Positions 43,101-52,700 of a stretch of DNA of 64,000 bases are shown piece after piece (positions within the stretch are counted from its first letter, which is position 1; the number at the start of each line of letters is the position of its first letter). Source of the stretch: an uncultured Prevotellaceae bacterium (lineage in GTDB: Bacteria > Bacteroidota > Bacteroidia > Bacteroidales > Bacteroidaceae); NCBI GenBank assembly GCA_900314985.1, contig OMXL01000001.1:124001-188000 (forward strand), in the 5' to 3' direction. The notes beneath the pieces were generated by a model that did not search any database, was not told the origin of the DNA, and saw only the letters and a list, made by a program, of their open reading frames with translations. The translations under genes and the position numbers were made by a program.

Positions 43101-45047
43101 ATGAATAAGAATAAGGCAATACTATACTTCTCGCTATTCGTTCTGGGGGCCTCGATGGTCACTTCCTGTACACGTGATGATGACCTTCTAACGGTCATGG
43201 AGGAATACGACCCTGAGAATGCTTACGGTGACTACACAGAAGCCCACTGGAGACGAGTACATGCCGCCCAGCGCATCGCATACATCGGCGACCTTTATCG
43301 CAGCTACGGTGTAGGCTACGGCTATAACGGTACAGGAAAGTACAGTGACTATGACGAGGTGCGCGACCGCGTCATCGACCTGAGTGCGATTCAGCAGTAC
43401 GATGCACAGCATGGCTCCGCCACTATCGTCGATGACGTCTCTCCGTCATCCTTCCACCATGTTTATAGCGGCACCGATGCTATGACCATCTGCGAGAAGC
43501 TTACCCGCCAGTCATCGGTGAAGGTCGACGCAGTCCTGTTCCAGGCTGAGGTCAAGTCAACCTACAGCAAGACCGACATGACGAGCAATGAGTTTGCCTT
43601 CTGCACCATATACGATGGTCTGACCGTAGCTTCACGCCATCTGGAGCCCTACGACCTCTATCATATCGCCCGTGAGCATCCCGAAGTACTCTCTCCAGGA
43701 TTCACCCGCTATGTAAGACTGGCGTCAGAGGCCATTGATAGAGGTAACAACACGGAGGCCATGCGCGTCATTCAGAATATGTTCCAGACCTACGGCACTC
43801 ATATCATCTATCATGCCAAGTTGGGCGGCAAGCTAAAGTTCAGTACCACGATGAACCGACATGTGGTAGACTCTCGCAACACGGTTGACGAACAAGCCAG
43901 TGCATCGTTCCTCTACTGCATCGGAACCACCGAAGGTACTGAGACACAAGATTGGGTGATCAACACACAGGAAGACCGTGAGACCCACATCGAGGCACTC
44001 GGCGGCAACAGTGCCCTCGCCCTACAGCTGGCGGGTATGCATGAGAGTAGTGACATGACGCTGAAGAGCCAGGTATTGGACCAGTGGTTCAAGTCACTCA
44101 AGTTCGCCCCCAATGCTGATAAGGACGAGAATAATGTGGAGCTCATCGACATCAAGGTGGCCCCCATCTCCGATCTCATTACTGACCCCCAGGTGGCTGC
44201 ACTCTATGCCACCATGACGGGTAAGTACATCTCCTATGAAACCAACGTCATGCCGCGTGCAAGGAATAAGATATTTGCCAAGATTCCTACCTCTACGCTC
44301 AGAATCGCCGACCGTTCCACCACTAATCAGGTTGTTCATAACAACGAGATTATCGGCGAGGTGCTCAATGAATATGTGCACAATGTGGAATATACGGTGT
44401 TCTATCCAACCTTAGGTGGCAAGTTGGCTCGCGAAGGTCTTGGCCGCCGCTGTAGCGACGACAGCCTGTTCACCATCACCTGGCAGTATCTCAAGGGCGG
44501 AGAGAGTCAGGCAAAGGCTTATGTCACGCCGCTTGTACGAAGCAATTACGATGACAACATCTATTATAACAATGGTGAAATCGACATTTCTCCCTCTGAC
44601 AGCGTCCAGTTTTACACTTCCAACATCGAGGTGAACAGGGGTGCACTCTATATGTGGAACGACACTTGTGTGACCAACATGAAGATAGGTCCTTACTACC
44701 TCCACCAGGGAGTGATGGCCAACATCAGCAGTGACGAATCAGCCTTGAATACCATTCGTACCCTGCTCAAGGACGTACCAGTGGGCTATGATGTGGCCAA
44801 CACGACGAAACTCAACAACATTATACACTTTATGTACCATTCCGGTGAGGTCTTTGGTCCAAACCGCATCAATCAGAACGATGTGCCACCATTCTTCAGT
44901 TATAAGCGATTTATCATGTTCGATGACACGAAGACCCAATATGGTATTTTCAAACTCGAACCTTCTAAAGACCAAGTCACTCCAATGGGCTTAGAGGTCA
45001 TTGGTCAGGCGTTGCTCATACGCAAACAGGACTTCGAATTTAAGTAG
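43101..45047 (+). CDS. MACPF-family lipoprotein 6 with long C-terminal extension
   Basis: 648 residues from ATG 43101. Lipobox VTSC (C23). MACPF part: GVGYGYNGTGKY (70-81), VIDLSAIQQYD, VLSPGFTRYV (196-205), the perfect signature YGTHIIYHAKLGG at 231-243, ALGGNSALALQLAG and APISDLITDP. The C-terminal part (about 390-648) is not recognised except for the segment VFYPTLGG to TITWQ, similar to gene 5. The gene starts 5 bp after gene 5. By motif it is the best conserved member and the most reliable evidence that the whole run is MACPF. Confidence 0.86.
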   Translation: MNKNKAILYFSLFVLGASMVTSCTRDDDLLTVMEEYDPENAYGDYTEAHWRRVHAAQRIAYIGDLYRSYGVGYGYNGTGKYSDYDEVRDRVIDLSAIQQYDAQHGSATIVDDVSPSSFHHVYSGTDAMTICEKLTRQSSVKVDAVLFQAEVKSTYSKTDMTSNEFAFCTIYDGLTVASRHLEPYDLYHIAREHPEVLSPGFTRYVRLASEAIDRGNNTEAMRVIQNMFQTYGTHIIYHAKLGGKLKFSTTMNRHVVDSRNTVDEQASASFLYCIGTTEGTETQDWVINTQEDRETHIEALGGNSALALQLAGMHESSDMTLKSQVLDQWFKSLKFAPNADKDENNVELIDIKVAPISDLITDPQVAALYATMTGKYISYETNVMPRARNKIFAKIPTSTLRIADRSTTNQVVHNNEIIGEVLNEYVHNVEYTVFYPTLGGKLAREGLGRRCSDDSLFTITWQYLKGGESQAKAYVTPLVRSNYDDNIYYNNGEIDISPSDSVQFYTSNIEVNRGALYMWNDTCVTNMKIGPYYLHQGVMANISSDESALNTIRTLLKDVPVGYDVANTTKLNNIIHFMYHSGEVFGPNRINQNDVPPFFSYKRFIMFDDTKTQYGIFKLEPSKDQVTPMGLEVIGQALLIRKQDFEFK

Positions 45048-45082
45048 TTGAACATTGAACGTTGAACATTGAACGTTGAACA
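45048..45082. repeat. heptamer array (TTGAACA/TTGAACG x5) between MACPF gene 6 and the next gene
   Basis: Five alternating 7-bp units fill the gap up to 2 bp before ATG 45085. The same heptamer occurs at 7941-7954. Confidence 0.9.
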
Positions 45083-45084
45083 TT

Positions 45085-46851
45085 ATGAAACAAACACTAT
45101 TAACGATTTTCTTTTCACTATCCACTGCCGCTGCCATGGCACAGGGCTTTGTTACGGAGCTTAAAGTCGTTGCTGTTCAGAAAGAGGACAGCCTCGCACC
45201 CCAGGCCGTAGGCTATTATGGCGCTGGCAACTACGATTTGGATTTCCGTAAAGGCAAGGGCGGTGGCTATGTGTTTGTCGTCTTTAAGAACACTACAGAC
45301 CCAAATGGATACATCACGGACGTGAAAGTCAAGAAGAGGGATGACTATGGTCATGCTTTTAATGAAGATGGAAAGGCTTACAAACCGGCTCCCTTCTACC
45401 AGGCACAATCACAAAAAGATAATGATTATCGCGGTGGACTGAACGGTCGTAACTATTTGATTTATGGTGGAGCATATCCTAAGCAGGACCATGTCTATTA
45501 TACTTATACCGGCAACAAGGATTTTAACCAGCGCGTGCTCCAGAAGGCAGAAGTCAAGACCAGCAGGCCTACTGCGGGTAACAATCAGTCCGTTAGCGGT
45601 CCTCATGCCGGTGGTGATCGCTACTTCCTCTTTACCTGGCATAAGCACCAATCTCTATACAGGTCATTGCCTTCAGAGAGCATTGAAGAACACGAGCACT
45701 ATTGCAATCTTGATGGATGCAAGCTCACCATTCAAGAGCCCCACCATTTTCCCCAGATGTATGGCAATGACTTATGGATGCAATTTACCGATAAAGATAC
45801 CAAGTATGATTGTGAGGCGGTGCACTACAAGAAATGTAAGGAGTGCGGACAAATCGTAACGGAAGCGCATAATTTTGCGACCTATTCCGGTGACTGGCAA
45901 AATCACAACAAGCGGTGTCTGGTGTGTGGCTATGTCATTAATGCTAACCACCCAGATTTTGGCAAGCAGCCACTGCCCGTTGACGAAAACTCTCACATAA
46001 TTTATTGTCCTTGCGGATTCCTCAAGAAACTCCCCCATTCGTTGGATCATCGCAGAGAAGTGAAATTAGACTGTGAATACACCCTCGTGCAATATACCTG
46101 CAACCAGTGCTACCATACGGTGTACTTTGAGGAGCCTGGTGTGGGCCATGACTACGATGCTAACGGCTTCTGCACTCGCGAGGGCTGTCTGCACCCCTAC
46201 AAACGTCCTGCCGTGGAGTATCCTCAAGGCAGCACAGACAGCACCTATGTCGTCAAGACCTTCGGCAACCTCTACTGGATATCTGACTATGTCAACAACC
46301 GCCGTCCCAAGACCCATTTCCGCCTTGACAACGATCTGATAGCCGACAGCCTTATACAGGTACCTTGGCATCCTATCGGCGATGCGGACAGCACGGCATT
46401 CCAGGGGACCTTCGATGGTAATGGTTATGGTATCACCATGCTCCAGACGGAAGAACCCGTAGCAGGCTGCGGCCCTCGCGGACTCTTCGGTGCCATTGGC
46501 AAGGGTGGCGTCGTCAAGAACGTGGGCATTGCAGCATGTAACATGCGTGGCTGGGACAATATCGGAGCCATAGCGGGTGTCAACAACGGAACCATTGAGG
46601 ACTGCCATGTGGTGTTCTCTCTGATGAGCACGATAGGTACGGGCAAGAACCTCGGCGGCATCTGTGGACTCAACAGGGGTACCATCTCCAAATGTACCAC
46701 AGAGGGCAACGTATGGGTCGGTGGTGTACGCGACTATGCCGGTGGCATCTGCGGTACCAACGAAGGAGGAACGTTGTCGGGCAATACCACTGCTGCCATC
46801 TGTGGTAGCGGATCGGATGCCACGTTGCCCGAAGCAGCGTCAGAGCAGTAA
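45085..46851 (+). CDS. secreted protein with CxxC modules and GLUG repeats
   Basis: 588 residues from ATG 45085; signal peptide to about MAQ (19-21). The N-terminal region (about 22-130) is a beta-rich domain of unknown family. Residues about 200-380 hold a series of paired cysteines (CKECG, CLVCG, CPCG, CNQC, and C-x4-C) with nearby histidines, looking like repeated zinc-ribbon-like surface modules. From about 405, TYVVKTFGNLYWISD leads into GLUG-type repeats (GAIAGVNNGTIEDC, GGICGLNRGTISKC, GGICGTNEGG). It has no sorting-type tail, unlike the next three proteins. Location outside the cell membrane is inferred from the signal peptide. Confidence 0.6.
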   Translation: MKQTLLTIFFSLSTAAAMAQGFVTELKVVAVQKEDSLAPQAVGYYGAGNYDLDFRKGKGGGYVFVVFKNTTDPNGYITDVKVKKRDDYGHAFNEDGKAYKPAPFYQAQSQKDNDYRGGLNGRNYLIYGGAYPKQDHVYYTYTGNKDFNQRVLQKAEVKTSRPTAGNNQSVSGPHAGGDRYFLFTWHKHQSLYRSLPSESIEEHEHYCNLDGCKLTIQEPHHFPQMYGNDLWMQFTDKDTKYDCEAVHYKKCKECGQIVTEAHNFATYSGDWQNHNKRCLVCGYVINANHPDFGKQPLPVDENSHIIYCPCGFLKKLPHSLDHRREVKLDCEYTLVQYTCNQCYHTVYFEEPGVGHDYDANGFCTREGCLHPYKRPAVEYPQGSTDSTYVVKTFGNLYWISDYVNNRRPKTHFRLDNDLIADSLIQVPWHPIGDADSTAFQGTFDGNGYGITMLQTEEPVAGCGPRGLFGAIGKGGVVKNVGIAACNMRGWDNIGAIAGVNNGTIEDCHVVFSLMSTIGTGKNLGGICGLNRGTISKCTTEGNVWVGGVRDYAGGICGTNEGGTLSGNTTAAICGSGSDATLPEAASEQ

Positions 46852-46893
46852 TTGAGAATTGAGAATTGAGAATTGAAAATTGAGAATTGAGAA
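46852..46893. repeat. heptamer array (TTGAGAA x6, one variant)
   Basis: Six consecutive 7-bp units (the fourth is TTGAAAA) fill the gap before the 921-residue protein gene. Confidence 0.92.
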
Positions 46894-46903
46894 TTTGAAA
46901 GAT

Positions 46904-49669
46904 ATGGGCAAGAAGTTATTTTATATTTTGACCGTTTTACTGTTTTCTCTTTCCACAGCCAGTGCGGACAACAAAAAAGGTTTTCCGTTTCCTCTAAACG
47001 GTGGCACCACGAGTGATGGAATTGTCATCACCAAGCCTCTGGTAGACGGTTTCCTGATAGTAGATGACACCAAAGAATTAAATGTCATTGAACAGAAAAC
47101 AAAAGCCATGATGACATTCAATGTCACTGTTCCTGATGGAAAAGTGGCCTCTCTTGAATACAAGTTATATATCCAGTTATTGAAAAAACCGCGTGTGAAG
47201 GTTCTAAATCCTAAACTTTATTTCACTGCGAAAAGGGACACCACTATAGTTCAACATCATGATGACGTTAATCGTAAAATTGATGTCAGTTCTGATGTCA
47301 TCCGTATTCCTGCAGGAAAGCACACGATTATGCTTGAAGCCAGCTTTACTGCAGATAACACAGCTAATTGCTCCATGGGAGGTGGCATCAAGGCCATGTA
47401 TATTCATGTCCATGATTACAGCGAACCGGTAACGTTGCGTCAAGCTATCTGCGGCAGAGCAGGTCTTATGAATTCCTCCTGCATGATCTGTGGCATTAAC
47501 GATACAACCACTATTCCTCCGGCATTCCCAAAGCACAGCCTGATAAAAAATGCTACGAGCAAAAACAGTTGTTTGTCCAATATGGGATCATTGACCACCT
47601 GTGAGCATTGTCCTTATTCGGAAATTGAACACAAAGGTCAGATTACAAGTCATACCTTTGACGATAACGACGTGTGTACCTCGTGTGGCCTGCACAAGCC
47701 TAAGAGCAATGCTGAGCATTCGGTGTACGAGGTTTACAACGCCAGTGAGATGCGTGTCCTGTCTGAGATGGTGCAGTTAGGTGCAATCCCCGGAAACATA
47801 GGTATTGATATCAAGGCTGACCTGGTCTTCGGCAATGATGTCACCATGCTGCCTTTAGGTACCTCGGATAATCCGTTCCAGGGAGTGATTAACGGCAATG
47901 GTCACCGTATTCGTGGCATCGTCAATTGCTTCCAGGGCATCGACTGTTTGGGCTTCGTGGGCGTAGCCAAGGGAACACCGCTGTCACATGCCGTCATTGC
48001 CAACCTCATTTTCGATGCGGAAAACACCATGAGGGGTACAGCCTGCGTAGGCGGTATCGTGGGTTATGCCGCCTACACTGACATCATCAACTGCGCCAGT
48101 TTCGGATCATTAGAAGGTAACAACTATGTTGGCAGCATCGTGGGTTATGCCGACCAGCAGGTAAGCTTCCATAATTGTGCGTCAGTATCCTCTATCAGGA
48201 CACAAGGCAATTGGAACCCCATGGCATGCGGTTTGATCAACGGACACATCCTGAACAGTTACGGAGCTGCTACCAACAGCCTGGATGGTCATGCTGACGA
48301 AATGCTTACTACCACTTTCCGCCATTGTTTCACTACGATGGGTAGCGCTGAGGGGCTCGCCTATGTCAGTCCTGACGTGATGTCATCATACAGTATGCTT
48401 GAGTTGCTCAATGAACAGAGTGAGTCGCCAAGCTTTATGATGTCGGAGAACGACGCCTACCCGATTCCTGTGGTCAACAACACCATCCAGGCTTCGCCTA
48501 ATCGTACCATTCCTACAACGTGGATGGCCATACCGCGACGCGCCCCAATGGTAGACCTGACGAATGCCGCCGATGAGGATAACGAAAAGGATAATGAGAT
48601 AGAGGTCTTCGGTGGTTATGTCGATGAGGCCGGTTTAGCCTCGTTAGGCACTACCATAGAGGAAGTCATCAGCCAGGATTCCGTTCTATATGAGGATTTC
48701 AATCGCGTATACATCACGACACGCAGTGTCTCTGATGAAGACTTTGAGCTATTCAAGCCCATGGGTGGCGGCGAACTGTTAAGTTTTGAGGCATACATGT
48801 TTTCTCCCGATTTGACCTATCAAAAAAAGACGGAATACCTTCTTGTCTCACCCGAAAAAGTAAAGCCTATAGCAGAGTCGATAGGTAATTGGACTGGAAC
48901 GGATGAAATCATCGACGAATATACCATTGCTGACGATTCCCGCAGTTTGGTGTCACGTACCATCATCGAGAACGAAGAAAGCATCATCTATCAGGAAAAT
49001 ATCAATGGCGTCCTAAAGGATAAATGGTCTATCAAGACCGTATACGACGAGTCGGGCAATGCCACCGCCATCGAAGTGTATTCGCATGACACCACAACGG
49101 GCGAAACCATTCTGCAATATCGTACAGTATTCGATGATGACCAGGGTGAAGGTCAAGCAGACGATACTTACATAGAATATTTGGACGAGGCGACCAACAC
49201 CATCCATATCATCTTCAACGACCTGGACTCCATCACTGGTGCAGTCATCTCCCGTGCCCACTATATTCTCGATGCCACCAACGAGTATATCCAGCAGATT
49301 CTTACGGAGAAGATGATTGACAATGAGCCATACCTGACTGATGGCATGTATTTCATCTATGATGAGGAGGATGGGAAATATTCCCTTGAACAATCTGTGG
49401 CTTACGGTCCGAAAGATGCCAATAAGCCAGGAGTCAATCTGCGCCCTTATCTGTATTTTGACTATGTCGGCCTTTGGGAGTCCGAGCCGTATGTTACGGC
49501 TATCAAGGTACCCACAGTGGACAAACCGTCATTGCAGAAACAGCCGGATTATAACGTCTACGACATGCATGGCCGTGTGGTGCGCCGCGTGACTGACGTG
49601 CGCGACCCGTTCAGCGGTCTTCCCCATGGCCTCTACATCTATCAGGGTTCTAAGTACCTGAAGAGATGA
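46904..49669 (+). CDS. secreted GLUG-repeat protein with sorting-type tail
   Basis: 921 residues from ATG 46904; signal peptide about 1-23. Three CxxC pairs (CMIC, CEHC, CTSC) at about 190-260 match the modules of the preceding protein. GLUG-type repeats follow at about 305-450 (GGIVGYAAYTDIINC, GSIVGYADQQVSFHNC). The region 560-870 is acidic and unrecognised. The end, VYDMHGRVV...GLYIYQGSKYLKR, fits the B-motif and final strand of type IX (Por) sorting tails, suggesting export across the outer membrane. Separated from its neighbours only by heptamer arrays. Confidence 0.6.
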   Translation: MGKKLFYILTVLLFSLSTASADNKKGFPFPLNGGTTSDGIVITKPLVDGFLIVDDTKELNVIEQKTKAMMTFNVTVPDGKVASLEYKLYIQLLKKPRVKVLNPKLYFTAKRDTTIVQHHDDVNRKIDVSSDVIRIPAGKHTIMLEASFTADNTANCSMGGGIKAMYIHVHDYSEPVTLRQAICGRAGLMNSSCMICGINDTTTIPPAFPKHSLIKNATSKNSCLSNMGSLTTCEHCPYSEIEHKGQITSHTFDDNDVCTSCGLHKPKSNAEHSVYEVYNASEMRVLSEMVQLGAIPGNIGIDIKADLVFGNDVTMLPLGTSDNPFQGVINGNGHRIRGIVNCFQGIDCLGFVGVAKGTPLSHAVIANLIFDAENTMRGTACVGGIVGYAAYTDIINCASFGSLEGNNYVGSIVGYADQQVSFHNCASVSSIRTQGNWNPMACGLINGHILNSYGAATNSLDGHADEMLTTTFRHCFTTMGSAEGLAYVSPDVMSSYSMLELLNEQSESPSFMMSENDAYPIPVVNNTIQASPNRTIPTTWMAIPRRAPMVDLTNAADEDNEKDNEIEVFGGYVDEAGLASLGTTIEEVISQDSVLYEDFNRVYITTRSVSDEDFELFKPMGGGELLSFEAYMFSPDLTYQKKTEYLLVSPEKVKPIAESIGNWTGTDEIIDEYTIADDSRSLVSRTIIENEESIIYQENINGVLKDKWSIKTVYDESGNATAIEVYSHDTTTGETILQYRTVFDDDQGEGQADDTYIEYLDEATNTIHIIFNDLDSITGAVISRAHYILDATNEYIQQILTEKMIDNEPYLTDGMYFIYDEEDGKYSLEQSVAYGPKDANKPGVNLRPYLYFDYVGLWESEPYVTAIKVPTVDKPSLQKQPDYNVYDMHGRVVRRVTDVRDPFSGLPHGLYIYQGSKYLKR

Positions 49670-49697
49670 TGGAGAATGGAGAATTGAGAATGGAGAA
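49670..49697. repeat. heptamer array (TGGAGAA/TTGAGAA x4)
   Basis: Four 7-bp units starting right after the stop codon and ending 12 bp before ATG 49710; same family as 39612-39639. Confidence 0.9.
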
Positions 49698-49709
49698 ATT
49701 GGCATACCT

Positions 49710-52700
49710 ATGAAAAAGTCCTCGCTATTACTTGCAGTGATGCTGCTTCTCTCTGTCTGTGTATGGGCAGATGAGCCAACGAAATATACTGTGTCGCATA
49801 GTCCCAGCAACCCCTTGGTCAATGGAGATATTCATATTCCAGAGCAGCTGGTTGCCCCTGGCACTGTAGTGACGGTCACTTGCAAACCAAGCGATGGCTA
49901 TGGTTTGTCGAGGGGTGTTTACTATGCCATCAGAACTGCAAGTGGTGGACTTTCTGTGTCCCAATTAGCTGAAAATACAAGTCACGATCCCGATGACCGT
50001 GCCAACGAATCGCAAACCTTCTCGTTCACGATGCCCGCTGCCGATGTCGAGGTATGGGCATACTTTACCCCCTTGCGTGAGCTGAGAATCCATCAGCCTA
50101 AAAATTCCCCAAGCAAGTTAGTGCCTACGTATGGCCTGAAAGCAGAAACCAACGACTATGCTGTGGTCAAGAATATCCCCAAGAAGCCAATCTATTTGAA
50201 GATCGACCCCCAAGCAGGTTACGAACTGGTGGATGTTGAAAAAAACAATATCGCTCCCGGGTATTACGAGAGGCTGAATGATAGCATCATCAGGATATTC
50301 ATGCCTACCGATGATATCATTATGCATGTCACTCCTATCTTCGGACAGGACCACTATGAGGTGACGATGCCCAATACGATGGACCACATGGAGGCAACGA
50401 TCACCACTAAGACGCCGAAGGCACGCCAAGAGATTGATCTTACGCTGGTGACAGATGATGGCTACATTCCTGCTAATGTATCTATCACGGGCTGTAAGTC
50501 GTCGTGGCTTTTGGGCAAGCCGGAGCGACAGGACAACGGTAAATGGAAGACCGTTTATCGCATCAAGGTAGACTTGCAGAATGTCACTATCACCTATGGT
50601 GTCGAGCGCGTACATAATATCAAGGTCAGCGATACCAAGAACTCCAAACGTGTCAAGACCTACATTCCTGAGATGATTCCAGGCTACGCTGGCGTGGCGC
50701 GCTCAGGACAACAGATCCCGATGGTCTTTATGATGCCTGACAGCTTCTTCGTCCAGTGCCAAACAACAGGAGCTGCCGAGACTCCGTTGGTTTACCATAA
50801 TGCGCTAAAAAACAGTTTCGCTGACCAGGACATGGATTATTGGGACGATACCACCGATGCTACGAGACTTCCCATCATGGTCTTTAGCGATTCCTCTGGC
50901 AATAAATATTGGCGCACCAGTGGGGTCAACAGCATGTCGCAAACGGTGGATCTCACCCAATTGTCCATCCCCGCCAGTGCTAAGCAGGGTGGCAAATTGA
51001 AGGTGGCAGCCATTGCCAGCGTCAATCCCTGCAATGCCCGTAGCGCAAAGGTTAGCATCGTGGCTACCGGTAATGGCACGACTGAGACGGTGCCTGTTGC
51101 CGACCCGTCAGGGACAGAGAAGGACTGGATTACCGAGTTCATAGTTGGCAATGTTTCTGCTACAGCCACCAAGCTGCAGTTGCAGGTAGAAGCGAAAGCC
51201 GACGACGAGAATAAGCGCAGCTACGAAGGTCCGATGTTTGACGACCTCTGTCTGCTGGTCCCCACGAAAGGTGACTCTATCAGAAACGAAGACGTGCTGA
51301 TCTTCAAGATGGGCAATAGCGACATTAACATCAACTATACGTCCTCTGGCGACGAATGCACGGTAAGCGTCGTCAAGACAGAGCATGCTACCCTGACACT
51401 GCACAATACGGCCACTGACGAAAAGGGCGAGACGGTCAAGGCCATGACAGGTGATGTCATCCTCATCACAGGCAAGGCTGATGACGGCTATGCCGTCTAC
51501 GACGTGTTGTGCGACGTTCCCGCCGAAGAGGAAAGCAATGCAAGGGAATTTCGTCGTTCAGAAGAATGGTCAGATGACTGGTCAGATGACTGGGATGACG
51601 TAGAACCTCTGGAGCCCGACTCTATTAACACGGCGACCAATGAGACCTTCTTCCGCTACGTCAAGGAAGATGACAGCGACATTGCCGTCACACCGACTGT
51701 TGACAAGCAGAAAGTGATGTTCTCAAGCTATTATGGCGGTAAGATTACGGTCGATAACGAGTCAGCGAAGAAAGGTGAGACAGTGGTTGTCACGGTTACC
51801 CCCAAAGCCGGTTGCCAATTGAAGCAAATCAGGACCATCCCTGCCAACGCAGCACAATTCACCGAGGTGCAGGTAGATAAAAATACGGGGGCTGGCACCT
51901 ATTCTTTTGTCATGCCAGGCGCTTACATCACGTTGAAAGGCGAATTCGTCGTGCCCATCACTACTGCGCAGCAGATAGACAGCATCTCCAATCAGTGTGG
52001 AACGTTCCGTCTCGATAACGACCTCGACCTGGGTAACCAGTGGGACAATAAGAAGATTACACTCATAGGCGATTTCGACGGCAACGGCCACCGTATCACC
52101 TATGGAGGCAATACCAGCCTCTTCCATACCATCAGCCCTAAAGGCTCCGTTCGCCATCTCTATGTCAATGCGAATGTGAAGGGAATTATCATTGGAGAAG
52201 CCAGTGACGATTATATGGGTGGCATTTGCATGAAAAACAATGGTGTCATCGAAGATTGCGAGGTTAGCGGCTCCGTGAAGAATGAGCGACCGGGTTCCTT
52301 CGCTGGCGGTATTGCCGGACTCAACGGCTTCAATAAGGAGGGAGGCACCATCGCCTACTGCCACGTCCTCTGTGACGGCTTGGAAGCCACCGGAATATCC
52401 TATGGCGTAGCCCGTCAGGAAAAACATGCCGTCATCAAGGACAACGTCTTCAGTGGCATGTTTGGCAATGGCGACATGCGTACCTATATGATATGTAACG
52501 ACCAGGACAGCGTCACCATTGAGCGCAACTACTATGTACCCAATGCGGGCAATTCCAGAGCAGTGCTTTGCAAGGGTGTGTCAGCGGCAACGTCTGCCAT
52601 TCTGACTGCCATGCTCAAGAATGTGCCTGAGACCAATTACGTCTTTACTGCCAGCATCAAGAGCAAGTATGTGGGCGGCTATGATATCAAGCTCGCCGAG

